Assembly: GCA_028023455.1 (NCBI GenBank)
Contig: JAQFVV010006708.1
Coordinates: forward strand, 184,001-248,000
Direction: 5' to 3'
DNA length: 64,000 bases
Source: Epiperipatus broadwayi
Lineage: Eukaryota > Onychophora > Udeonychophora > Euonychophora > Peripatidae
Made by a program: the position numbers and the translations under genes
The notes under the pieces: generated by a model
What the model saw: only the letters and a program-made list of their open reading frames with translations
What the model was told of the DNA's origin: nothing
Database searches by the model: none
Part shown: one piece after another, positions 46,693-57,066 of the stretch
How the letters are laid out: every line of letters begins with the position of its first letter
How positions within the stretch are numbered: the stretch's first letter is position 1

Positions 46693-48439
46693 AACATGAA
46701 AAGAGTATAATGCCAAGTTATTAATTATCTGGTATGATAATTACAATCAAAAGTTTAATATTTCTTATGATGCCACATAAAAAATATAATAAAAATTTTA
46801 AAGCATAATATAATATGAAATTTTTTTTAATTTATTGAAGATAACGAATATTTTGTTTATAAGAGTCTATAATTTTAATTTGTTTATTGATGGGCAAAAA
46901 TTGAGTAGATGTGCTTTATACTAAAAGAATTGAGACATTTTATCTTGTTTATTAATGTTGTAGTGGAATAGTTAAGTACATGTAAAATCCCTCATTATAT
47001 TTAGCTATATTATTTTATGTATAATTATTAAAATAAAATGAACCAGAAATGATAATTATATTAAGGAGCTTGATTAAGAGATGTGTTAAGAATTTTATTT
47101 AGTGGTGTATTGTTATTATATTTCATAAAAAAATGTTAAATATTATAACAATTTAATATAATTTTGTAATTGTTAATTAGAATTTACTTAGTGTAATAGG
47201 TGAGTCATGGAATATTGCCTATAACTTTAAGATGTAGATAGGAGTGATATTCTTATGCCATTGAGATTGTATCTTTTGGAATATGTTCTTAGTGTTAAAC
47301 TAACTGTGTACCTTATTAAATGCGGTGTGTTGACTCTCGTAAATTTTTAGTATTTTTATCGAACCATTTTTATTAGTAAAGTGAGCTAGTTGTATTTTAA
47401 ATTAATGTAATGATAAATAAGCTGGTTATTTGATTTAAATCTTAGTTATTTGTTGTTTAACTGATGTCATGATTTTATTAATTTATTAAATAAATTATTT
47501 AAGTGATCTGTATTAATATGCTAAATGTATTGTCCATATGTATAAATGAGCTAGTTATAGGTATAAAACATTTTTAGCATTAGCGGTTTGGTTATCTAAG
47601 TTAGGTGCTGAAGCAACTTAATGATTAAGTAATAATATTTTGCATTTTGACCGGAGTCGCTTTGTTACGGGTAAGGTTATAATATATATGCAATCAGATA
47701 TTCCATTTTTTAAAAGCACACTTTCTTATTTTGTCCAAATAAACGGCACCTGATAATTTGTCTGGTTTGGATAAAGTCCTGTAGTGCTAGCAGACGCCTA
47801 ATGTTTGCATCTTAATGTGAAAATTTGCAATTTTAATCTTATTTTTTCACGGACATATATATCTAAAAACATATCCACAAACATTTTTCTTTACAGTTTT
47901 ATAAACTTTGAGAAAACAACAACTATAAGCTTTTACTGAACACATTTAATTTCAAGAACAAATTAGGTCATAGGTTCAAATTTTTCTGAGTTTATATATT
48001 TATTGCATCTTCTCTATCTTTCTCCAAAGGTCATGTTTCCCATTTAAGGAAATAAGTTTTTGGTAGTCACAGCTCTTCTCAGAAGTGCAATAAATATAAG
48101 AACAATGTAAAAGACTTCAAACATGGAAAGACATATATTAGAAGCACTAATGAGTTCAAAAACTTACATGAGTTAGAAAGCCAACATATTCCAGTAACAT
48201 TATTAATAGATATAATAGAATGAAGATTGGATATATTTTTAGAAGAGTTGAAAATAGATGGACTTTTGAATTTTAAAATTGGATGACAAGTGATTTTAAA
48301 AATCTAGAAAGAGACTACATAAAGAGAATTGCTGAAATGTGGAAACCTTCTCATATATTACGGAGAAGAAAGCCTCGGTATTGGAGAAAGTAAATTAAAT
48401 CTAGGGAGACTTACATTGTGCAGTGCATTAATAATTGTT
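46693..48439. other. Mostly intergenic; possible coding remnant near 48.1-48.4 kb
   Basis: Nothing recognised to about 48000. At 48270-48410 the plus strand reads WMTSDFKNLERDYIKRIA and then EMWKPSHILRRRKPRYW, a stretch with coding-like composition but no family I can name and no start. Preceding DNA (48120-48230) reads plausibly in another frame. Probably an old element fragment. Confidence 0.3.
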
Positions 48440-48453
48440 AATATATATATATG
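48440..48453. repeat. Short (TA)n at the left edge of ribozyme array 2
   Basis: ATATATATATAT lies directly before GAAAAACAAAAAACAAGTT, the first base of the array. Confidence 0.8.
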
Positions 48454-48589
48454 AAAAACAAAAAACAAGTTAAAAACTTGCATACGCTTGTATTTATGAC
48501 TATAGATAGCGTTATACAAAAAACACCTTCAAGCGTTTGTTTACATAAACGTCAGAGCAAGTATTTCACTATCTCTAACTTAATTTCCA

Positions 48590-48633
48590 CCTTCATATCA
48601 TGATTTCAAGCTATTTGCTATCGTCAGTGAAGG
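48590..48633 (-). ncRNA. Type I hammerhead ribozyme, array 2 copy a
   Basis: Minus-strand copy identical over its 44 nt to the two plus-strand copies at 49122 and 49523; structure is described at 49122. Confidence 0.7.
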
Positions 48634-49121
48634 ACAGGATTAAGAAACTAGATCTAAAACACAAACTCTGAGCGTTTAAGAAACAGTTTCTATTCAGCTT
48701 GCAAGCGTGAATCTTTTAGACACGTAATGTCTTCAAACTCAGCATAGCATGCCAGATAGATACATGGGTCTGATATCAGTTCAGCATCACCACATAGTAG
48801 AAGCCTCTGCAATATATATCATTGCAAGAAAGACCTCAAAGGTACATTTATGAAAAACAAAAAACACAAGATAAAAACTTGCATACGCTTGTATTTATGA
48901 CTATAGATGGCGTTATACCAAAAACACCTTCAAGCGTTTGTTTACATAAATGTCAGAACGAGTATTTCACTATCTCTAACTTAATTTCCACGTTCATATC
49001 TGGCATGCTATGCTGAGTTTGAAGACATTACGTGTCTAAAAGATTCATGCTTGCAAGCTGAATAGAAACTGTTTCTTAAACGCTCAGAGTTTGTGTTTTA
49101 GATCTAGTTTCTTAATCATGT

Positions 49122-49165
49122 CCTTCACTGACGATAGCAAATAGCTTGAAATCATGATATGAAGG
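49122..49165 (+). ncRNA. Type I hammerhead ribozyme, array 2 copy b
   Basis: 44 nt: stem I CCTTCA (49122-49127) pairs with TGAAGG (49160-49165). The conserved strand CTGACGA (49128-49134) fits CUGANGA. Stem II AGC/GCT encloses AAATA, with a T-T mismatch at its base. GAA (49148-49150) follows, then stem III ATC-AT-GAT and A at the cleavage position before TGAAGG (an AUA site, allowed by the NUH rule). Stem III of three pairs with a two-base loop resembles the very short stem III of animal type I hammerheads, which may work as dimers. Weak points are the short stem II and its mismatch. Confidence 0.7.
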
Positions 49166-49522
49166 TGGAAATTAAGTTAGAGATAGTGAAATACTCGCTC
49201 TGACATTTATGTAAACAAACGCTTGAAGGTGTTTTTGGTATAACGCCATCTATAGTCATAAATACAAGTGTATGCAAGTTTTTAACTTGTGTTTTTTGTT
49301 TTTCATAAATGTACCTTTGAGGTCTTTCTTGCAATGATATATATTGCAGAGGCTTCTACTATGTGGTGATGCTGAACTGATATCAGATCCATGTAGCTAT
49401 CTGGCATGCTATGCTGAGTTTGAAGACATTACGTGTCTAAAAGATTCACGCTTGCAAGCTGAATAGAAACTGTTTCTTAAACGCTCAGAGTTTGTGTTTT
49501 AGATCTAGTTTCTTAATCCTGT

Positions 49523-49566
49523 CCTTCACTGACGATAGCAAATAGCTTGAAATCATGATATGAAGG
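49523..49566 (+). ncRNA. Type I hammerhead ribozyme, array 2 copy c
   Basis: Same 44-nt fold, unchanged, 401 bp downstream of the copy at 49122. Cleavage at both would release a 401-nt monomer (about 49160-49560). Confidence 0.7.
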
Positions 49567-49660
49567 TGGAAATTAAGTTAGAGATAGTGAAATACTCGCT
49601 CTGACGTTTATGTAAACAAACGCTTGAAGGTGTTTTTGGTATAACGCTATCTATAGTCAT

Positions 49661-49676
49661 ATATATATATATATAT
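49661..49676. repeat. (TA)n between ribozyme array 2 and an LTR-like segment
   Basis: Sixteen bases of TA separate AGTCAT of the array from TGTGACAG of the next segment. Confidence 0.8.
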
Positions 49677-50535
49677 TGTGACAGTCAGTCTTAAACGACT
49701 GCCACAAAGATGGCTGCAAGCATAGTTGCAGCCCAAACAAATGTACATATTATAATAAAAAAAGTGGTCTGTGCAGGTATATTTTCTCTGTTGCTTACAC
49801 ACACAATATATTGTAAATAAATAAGATGAATGGTGATAATACGCTTATAAATAAACAAATGCGGACACCACATGTAAATATATATTTTGCTGTTAATAAA
49901 TGCTATATATTTTTTTTATTTATGATATGAATAAATAAGGCAGGGGATTAAAGAAATGATTGTGAGAAACTGAGATGTATTCGCAAGTAACCTATCAGTA
50001 AACATGTATTTTGTTTTTTTTTTTTGATTTTATTTCAGATTCTCAAATGTTGTATTTTTTTTCTGTTGCTTGTTGAATATTCTTTTTGGAAAACTTAAAA
50101 ACAATTTTTATGTGACAACAAGTATACAGTTTTATATTTTTTTTTTCAAACTTAATGTTCATGACCACAGGCAAGCCAATGACCTTTTTCTTTTATAGTA
50201 TAATGTTTTTGGAAGAAAAATGTAGAAATTGTATCAGTAGTCATTCAGCTTGACACCTACTCAAAATTATTTAATTAAATAAATGTGATTTTATTTTATT
50301 GTTTAAAGAAATCAAGGGATTGGAATTTAAATGTCTGTGAAATTCTGAAATTAATTAAAAGATAAAGTTATCGTAAGACAAATCTTTTTTCCAAGGAGAT
50401 AGCTAAAATTAAATCCATTGTTTGGACTTAAGTAATTAAAAACAGGGATTAATAATTTAATTAAAAACAGAAATGTAAAAGCAACAACTTGTGGAAGGGA
50501 TGAGAGAATACACCCTGTAATGGGAGGGGGGGGGA

Positions 50536-50544
50536 TATATAAAG
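50536..50544 (+). promoter_or_regulatory. TATA box
   Basis: TATATAAAG follows a G run and precedes GCTGGTCAGGTTGAAATTGC and a TTCACTCTCAC initiator-like stretch about 45 bp downstream. Local base composition is clearly less AT-rich than surroundings, so this is a better promoter candidate than the many TATA-like words elsewhere. Confidence 0.4.
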
Positions 50545-51351
50545 GCTGGTCAGGTTGAAATTGCTTTAGTTAGCTGGGTTATATTCGTTCACTCTCACGG
50601 GCACTCTTACCCGTTCTCTGGTAGTTAGCAGTATAGTTTTCGGAGTGGACGGACGGAAAAGCAGAATTATGAATGTAAAAAAATATTTTTTCGGAATGCT
50701 GAACAAGTGGAAGAGTTATTAATAGCTGAACCAATTTAAAAGGTGCAGACCAAGAAATATAATATTCATTGACTGAGAAAGAAAAATACAATTGAAATTT
50801 AAGTTAATGTTTTATATCGCTAAGAGAATGGAATCAAGATTTATTCGTAATACAGCAATGAACATGGAGTAGGAAACCAAGTTCGGTACATTCACACTGC
50901 TCGAAGACCTACATAGCCGTCCAGTGATGTGACTTTCTATTTCTTAAAGTGTAGCTGCTATGGACAATTTACCAACCTCCATTGAAGCCCTGTTAAGTAA
51001 TCACCTGCACAGCAGATATATATCACCCTAAAAATCTTAGCCCAGAGAAGAACGTAGCCTTCGGGAAGTATTATTTATGTTTTATATCTATTTTTTATGT
51101 CTTATTACAAGTAACTCATTATTTTACTAATATTTCTATTATTAAATGAACCAATGAATTGCGTAATTCAGTTATAAATATTTAGTTTGTAATTTTAACG
51201 TAAAGGTACACGTAATTCATTGGAGTATCTAAATAAATTATAAAAGAAAAGAGAAAGTAAATATGAAATATTTCAATATTTCAAAATAGTTAAATGGAAA
51301 TAGTTGGGTGGTTTGGTCATTGGATGTATGTGTTTCGCTTTGAAATAATAG

Positions 51352-51660
51352 TAAATTTATTCCATCCGCTAAGTGCAGGATTGTTTTCATAAGGAATAAA
51401 AGTGTGTAAGAAAGTGTTCCAAATAATTATTATTATCCGCTACGGGCAGGACTCATATTATGGAACTTTTAAGATTCAAATTGTAGTTGAGCACGAGTTT
51501 GTTCCCCTTGTAAATTTATTCCATCCGCTACGTGCAGGATTGTTTCCATAAGGAATAAAAGTGTGTTAGAAAGTGTTCCAAATAATTATTATTGTCCGCC
51601 ACGTGCAGGACTCATATTATGGAACGTTTAAGATTCAAATATCATTAACTCGTGGCTAAA
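51352..51660 (+). repeat. 159-bp tandem duplication with four GCAGGA motifs
   Basis: TAAATTTATTCCATCCGCTA starts at 51352 and at 51511. Each unit contains two CCGC(T/C)A(A/C)G.GCAGGA words, a TAAGGAATAAAAGTGTGT segment and TTATGGAAC. The copies differ at few sites. Confidence 0.85.
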
Positions 51661-52336
51661 TCTTTTTTTTATTATTATGAAATGTGCATACCATGGCCAA
51701 TACACATTGTTTTTGTATAAGTAATTTATCCAAGTTTTGAGTTTAAAGTGTAAGCAGGGAAGAATTTCAGACCATTCCTTTCCCATTTATGAAACTATTT
51801 AAAATTTATTTATACGCTTGAATTTTAATTAATATCGTTTATTGGTGTGTGTTTATTCTCTTCTTTATTCTGTAAATATTTATATAATCATAGAGGGCTT
51901 AATAAATTTAACATCTAATTTTAAATTATGGTGTTGTGCTGTGTATTTGATAATGATATTATTGTTTGACCTTTTCTGTTAACAAAGCAACAAACCACCA
52001 TCCTGAGATCATGAGTTGATTGAGCTAATCAGGGATTAAACTTACCGGGATCGGGAATCATTCGTTAGGCATTCACTTTTCTATTGATTTTATATATAAA
52101 AAAAGAAAATATAAGAGAATATAACTCTTTATTAATTACATGATCATATTCCTTGGGGAGGGGAGCAATCTCTTTCTTAAGGTGGCACGCAAAGGTTGCA
52201 GTAAATGAACCTTTCAAAGGTATGATTATAGTAATGTATATTTTGGATGCCTTTGAATATTTCTTAATTGCTGCTCGATGTTAGAAAACGCATGTCATGC
52301 TCAATGCGTATAGAGACGAAGGCAGTGACCATTACA

Positions 52337-52453
52337 ATATATATATATATATATGTGTGTGTATAATAAAAACAAAAAATTTACGGTAAATGCAATATTA
52401 TAGTTTAAATTCTTTTGTAGCGCTTTCGATTAGTATATATATATATATATATA
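52337..52453 (-). repeat. Short PLE 3'-end-like fragment between two (TA)n tracts
   Basis: (TA)n at 52337-52354 and 52434-52453 enclose about 75 bp. On the minus strand it contains CGAAAGCGCTACAAAAG, sharing GAAAGCGCT with the PLE-B 3' region at 59.8 kb. It is probably a minimal 5'-truncated PLE insertion, but too short to prove. Confidence 0.35.
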
Positions 52454-53780
52454 TTGTAACCTTTCCTTCCATTTTCTTTCACCCTTCTCTCTACACTACC
52501 TTCTCTTTGTACCCCTACTATACTAGCTCAATAATAAACCATCAAGAATATCAACAAAAAGTATAAGACCCTTTATGGGGTTTGATACTTTTTACACATC
52601 AAAACATAACATAGACTTTAGGGACGATTGCAAGAGAGTGGTTTTAACATTGAGAAGTATCTAAAATACACTCCACAATGGCATTGCTATTATGGAAATT
52701 CTCATTCGACTATATTATTATAACCATTAGAAAAATCCCCAAAATAAAGAATGATTAACATAATATTTCATTTAAGTAAAAATTTAAACTACTCGTCTAT
52801 CCTTTAAGAGTTTCAAAATAAGAACAGTAACAAAATTACATGAACTTAAAATAATTAATGCTATCTTGTGGCTATCTCATGGATCATAAGTATTCCACTC
52901 GAAAATATCATATGACAATTTAATTGATAATGAAATAATTGAATCGCAAGAGGGATTTTACTGGGATCCAACCATTTCAATAAAATCACTTACTTTTATA
53001 AACCATAATTAATCTCCTATTAGAAAATTAATCCAACTATAATAATAATAAGACATGGAACTTAACAATGTCTATCTATTCATTAACTTCATTTAAACTA
53101 TTGATTCTACTTACTTTCATAAGATATATTCCCCTGCTAGGTCTAATAATAGTCTAGAATACTTATTCTATCATATTCAAGAGCTTTATTACATAATTAT
53201 TATCTACAAAGACTAACTTAATTACATACTCTTCTCAATTACTTAGCATTCACCCACTGTAACTAGATTCTTCAGAATTGCAAATCTTAAAATATATTTG
53301 TTTAGTAACTTGTACTCTGAAATAATATAATCTTTTTCAATATATGATATAACATATATTTCAACGTCAATTACAAAATTAAAATGTGACTCTCAAACAT
53401 ACTACTGATTTCTATTACATGCTCTCCATTTTGTAATAGTTAATAGTATACGTCACATGGCTCTTTAAGATTATTTTATATTCAATAAAATATAAAGTAC
53501 CATAAATCACCTTTAATGTGGTTACCATTTAAAAGCAATTGATGATTATGTCAATTATCAATTATTAAACATAACTCTTCAAAGAAGGCATAAATTCAAA
53601 ATATATGTATAATTTTAAGTGGATAATTTGCTTTATCGATACGATCTTGTGATGGATATGATTTTCAGATACTATAAAATTAATATGACAAATTTAAATC
53701 AAAATATCATTTATTTACAACACGCATAATAAACAACAAACAATTAGACACATAAAGTTAAATATTTCATTAACAAAAAA
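52454..53780. other. AT-rich intergenic; one clear stem-loop
   Basis: Starts TGTAACC directly after (TA)n. A stem-loop at 52556-52593 pairs AAAAAGTAT.A.ACCC with GGG.TTTGATACTTTTT around TTTAT. No gene recognised. Confidence 0.4.
52556..52593. repeat. Stem-loop, about 16 bp stem
   Basis: AAAAAGTATAAGACCC (52556-52571) and GGGGTTTGATACTTTTT (52577-52593) pair with one A-G mismatch and one G-U type pair around a five-base loop. The run of T at the end recalls a terminator but this is not a bacterial context. Confidence 0.7.
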
Positions 53781-54088
53781 AAAAAAAAGAAAGGAAGATG
53801 AGACTGAGAGAAGAGTAATTGAAAAGGATAGGAAAAACAAATATATAGGAATAAGAGTATGTGATTATAGAATAGGAAGGTTAATAGTATAATTAAAAAG
53901 CTTAATGTAAAATATAGAAATGAGGTGAAACATAGAATAGTGAATAATAAGAAAAAAAATTTGATGAAGGTTTTGGATAATAAATATATAGATAAAGAGA
54001 GGAATTATGTTAATGGGGTTTATATGATAGAGTGTAAAATGTATAGAGATAAGGGGATTAGAAATAAATATGTGGATGAAACAAAGAA

Positions 54089-54090
<2 letters not shown>

Positions 54091-54118
<28 letters not shown>
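54091..54118. repeat. (TA)n tract inside the PLE-C endonuclease
   Basis: About 28 bp of TA, in frame, adds the IYIYIYIYI run to the translated protein between two conserved blocks. Confidence 0.9.
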
Positions 54119-54122
<4 letters not shown>

Positions 54123-55143
54123 CTGAGGCAACATAGGTATGAAAAAGGTTCACCGGTATTTGTGCATATGATGGAGACAGGGCATGATTTGGAGAAGGAA
54201 AGTATAAAAATGATTAGTTATGCAAATAGTAGAAGGAACAGGAAAATAAGAGAATCATTGTTGATTAAGAGAATAAGGCCTAGTATTAATAGAGAAGGAG
54301 TGATAAGGACTTTGATAGTGTAAAATTAAAAAATAGCAAGGTTTAGGATGATTAAAGTGAGGGGAAATGTAAAGCTTAATAGGGTAAATAATTAAAATTT
54401 AGGGTAATTAAGTAATAGAAGTGGTTAATAGAGGAAGCTAGTTGATGGGGGAAGAAAGGAAGTTGGGAAGTGGTTAATGAAAAAGAAAGATGAAGGAAAG
54501 TTAAGGTAAGGATAGTTAAGTTTGTATTGATATTAAATGTTATAAGAGGTTAGTTAAATAAGTAAAGATGGTAGGGAGTATTAGAGTATAAATGAGGAAG
54601 GGATGGTATGAAGGTATAAAATGAAGTAGGGTATAAATGGGAGTGTAAAAAGGTGGAAAGAATGATTTTTAGTTTATAGTTTTTGATTTTTAATGTTTTG
54701 TTTTGATTTTTTATTTTATTTTTATTTTTATTTTTAATTTTTGATTTTGTGTCTTATTTATGTAATTAATTATATTAAAAATGATAATTTTTGGTATTAA
54801 TTTTTAGATTAATGTTTTAATGGGTTTAAAGGGTTTTGTTTTTAATGGTTTGATGATAAAATTTGAATTGTTTTAATACATTTATTTGGTTGTAATTTTA
54901 AAAAATAATTTAAATATTTTTATTGTTAAATTTTTTGTTATTAATTTTTTTATTATTAATTTTTTATAGTTTAGTTTTTATGTTTTTAAAAGATTTGAAA
55001 AAAAATTTTGTTTGAAAAGTTTTTGGATTGAATTGTTTTTGCTTTATATTATTTTGTTTTATTATAATTTTATATGAAAATATGAAGAATAAGAATTTTG
55101 GTTGTATTGATATAATATTTGTCTAATTTTTTATGTTGTAGAT

Positions 55144-55167
55144 CTGAAGAAGACTGCTAGTTGAAAC
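55144..55167 (+). ncRNA. Hammerhead-like core in the PLE-C 3' UTR
   Basis: CTGAAGA fits CUGANGA exactly. AG, then ACT-GCT-AGT (a 3-bp stem II), then T and GAAAC follow. This is the PLE 3' motif and matches the hammerhead strand order, but stem I and stem III cannot be drawn convincingly from the flanks (ACTGTTAT), so activity is doubtful. Confidence 0.45.
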
Positions 55168-55200
55168 TGTTATAAGAAATAAAATTATTTGCTTAAAGTG

Positions 55201-57047
55201 TTAAAGGAGTGTTGATGAGTTTATAGTGAAATAACAAAAAATATATAAGCATCCAACTGTTTATACATTAACAATAAATTATTTACATTCTTTACAAATA
55301 AACATAATGATTATTATATACAATTGACCCTTCCCATAGATTTAGTTCCTTTAAAATTATGTTTGTTATTTTTATTATTATGTATGCTTTCCTACTAGTC
55401 TGATATATTTGCATCAGTCATGAGTCATTTTGTGGTTATCTTTTCATTCCTTTTCTTTACTATATGATATTTTATAATTTTCAATATCAGAAGAAACTTG
55501 TACCATTTAAATTGTATTTCTTATTGCCGAATTTGGCATAAAATATTAACTATAATTGAATGAAACAAAATTATTGTTGCTGTGGTAATAAAAACATTTA
55601 AAACAATATTCATAATGTAATTACAATGAATAATAGGGTTAAGAACTCTTTCCATATAATGTAATTCATTTACGCCTTTATTCTCTCTCTCTCTCTCTCT
55701 CTTTCTCACTTCTGTTTTATATCAGTGTTTGATCTCAATTATTCATATTCATCTAGTAATGTATTCCAGTTTTACTCAGATATAAAATATTTGTTTGGTA
55801 TATGGTTTACCTTCAAGTAAATCTGTCAAGACTTAGAAAGAAATTATAAAATCCTTTAAATATTTAATCTACCTTTGATATCTCCTATACTATTGTTTAC
55901 CTTGAAACTTTATCGATGAAAAACTGATTTTATTAAATACTATATCTTAATAAAAAGGATGGAGATTTCTTTTAAATATGTGTCATATTTTGGCATACAA
56001 TCATTTTCTTGATGATTTTACCCAAATTTTATCCAGGCTTCTTTCTTAAGAACTTACGGGATATACTACTCTCATTTCTCTGCAGAAAAACCCTCCCATC
56101 TCTTTTCAATAACTATATGGATATCACACAGATTGCTCCCATTTAACCATTCATCAATTCTTCAGGATGATATTTTATTTTATCCTGGAATTTTAACACA
56201 TCTTCCTCGATTGTGTATTTGGCATCTATTATTCAACTAATTCTGGACTAACGCATAATATAATCTTCTCCATGTAATATTCTTATCCATATCTATGATC
56301 ATGTTGCACAACAAATAATCTATCTCTATTATTTTTATCAATAGGATATTTTTTCTTTTTTTTTAATAAATGAGATCATGATATTGTCTTACCTTATCAT
56401 TCACTCTTTCTTACTCTCATAAATACATTACATTTTATAATAAGTTTATCATTCTTTTCCAAGAATCCTATCGGAATTTATTGATGTCAACTAGTTTGTC
56501 TTTGTTAAACATGTTTAACAATAATAAATTCGAAATATCTTTTAATGTATGTTATCAGAATTAATTTTCTAAAATTTTTCCTAGCTCAAAATATACAACT
56601 TAAACACAATATTCCACACACACACTTTTATATTATAACTCATGGGTAGTCTCTGCCAATATTTAAGCATACTTTTAATAAATTATCATTACAACAAATA
56701 CTTTGCGTTTATGTTTCATTTTAAACAATAAAAATATTAGTAATAAATTTTAAATTAATTTTTTTCTGCTTTTAAAATACATTTCCAATTTTTAGTTTAA
56801 TATTACCATGGTTATCCTGTAAATGTTTACCATTCCTCATGCACTGAGGTGCTTCTCTTCTCTCTGTTACACAACATGTATAGTTAAACAAAACAATTAA
56901 ACAAACAAGAACATCTGATGGGACAAAAGTTTTGAATTGGATTTATCCTTCCTTCCTTGCTGGTTTGTAGTTCTATGCACATAATTTTGCTCTTAAAGAA
57001 AAATATACTACAGAAGAGCTTTATAAGGTTTCTTGATAAATTTCTGC
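55201..57047. other. Intergenic, AT-rich; no gene seen
   Basis: Holds a (TC)n/(GA)n tract at 55681-55704 and poly-T runs. The 55521-55709 frame overlaps that tract and is an artefact. Confidence 0.4.
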
Positions 57048-57066
57048 ATTATATATATATATATAT
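57048..57066. repeat. (TA)n bordering the second LTR-like segment
   Basis: About 19 bp of TA runs directly into TGAAACAGTAAG. Confidence 0.8.

Larger units (their letters stand above)
48454..49660. mobile_element. Ribozyme-bearing repeat array 2 (head-to-head palindrome of 401-bp units)
   Basis: The left half has units on the minus strand with start phrase GAAAAACAAAAAACA at 48454 and 48851, the second cut off at 49000. The right half has units on the plus strand. The hammerhead copies at 49122 and 49523 are exactly 401 bp apart, as are the equivalent bases at 48591 and 48992. The turn at 49000 joins a truncated CGTTCATATC to TGGCATGCTATGC. Units are about 97-99% identical. No protein is encoded; the two 60-residue frames are mirror translations. 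(TA)n bounds both sides. The build (short non-coding tandem units, each with a ribozyme) is that of retrozymes. Confidence 0.8.
49677..52336 (+). mobile_element. LTR-like segment (possible solo LTR), 2.66 kb
   Basis: Starts TGTGACAGTCAG and ends GTGACCATTACA, giving TG...CA ends with a partly matching inverted terminus (8 of 12 bases). (TA)n flanks both sides, so any target duplication is hidden. A strong TATA box (TATATAAAG, 50536) followed by GC-richer DNA with CACTCTCACGGGCAC fits a promoter and R region. A 159-bp tandem duplication lies at 51352. No protein frame is convincing. Alternatives are a DNA element or an unrelated promoter region. Confidence 0.35.
53880..55200 (+). mobile_element. 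PLE-C fragment: GIY-YIG endonuclease and long 3' UTR
   Basis: The frame to 54323 (stop) reads SIIKKLNVKYR, NGVYMIECK (the GIY strand), then KYVDET where YIGET belongs, the (TA)n-interrupted region, RLRQHRYEKG (Arg helix), VHMMETGHDLEKES, RKIRESLLIKRI (catalytic Glu) and SINREG. RT is absent: similarity fades upstream of 53880 with a stop. A (TA)n tract (54091-54118) is inserted in frame between the YIG strand and the Arg helix, so the domain is broken. The 3' UTR is T-rich and ends with the hammerhead-like motif at 55144. The 53925 start is a GTG and not real. Confidence 0.75.

Noticed and set aside
48822-49334. Two near-identical 60-64 residue frames on opposite strands
   Set aside because: They fall in the inverted halves of ribozyme array 2. 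The identity is due to the palindrome, and the units are non-coding.
52556-52593. Rho-independent terminator
   Set aside because: The hairpin and T run resemble one, but everything else in the window is eukaryotic.
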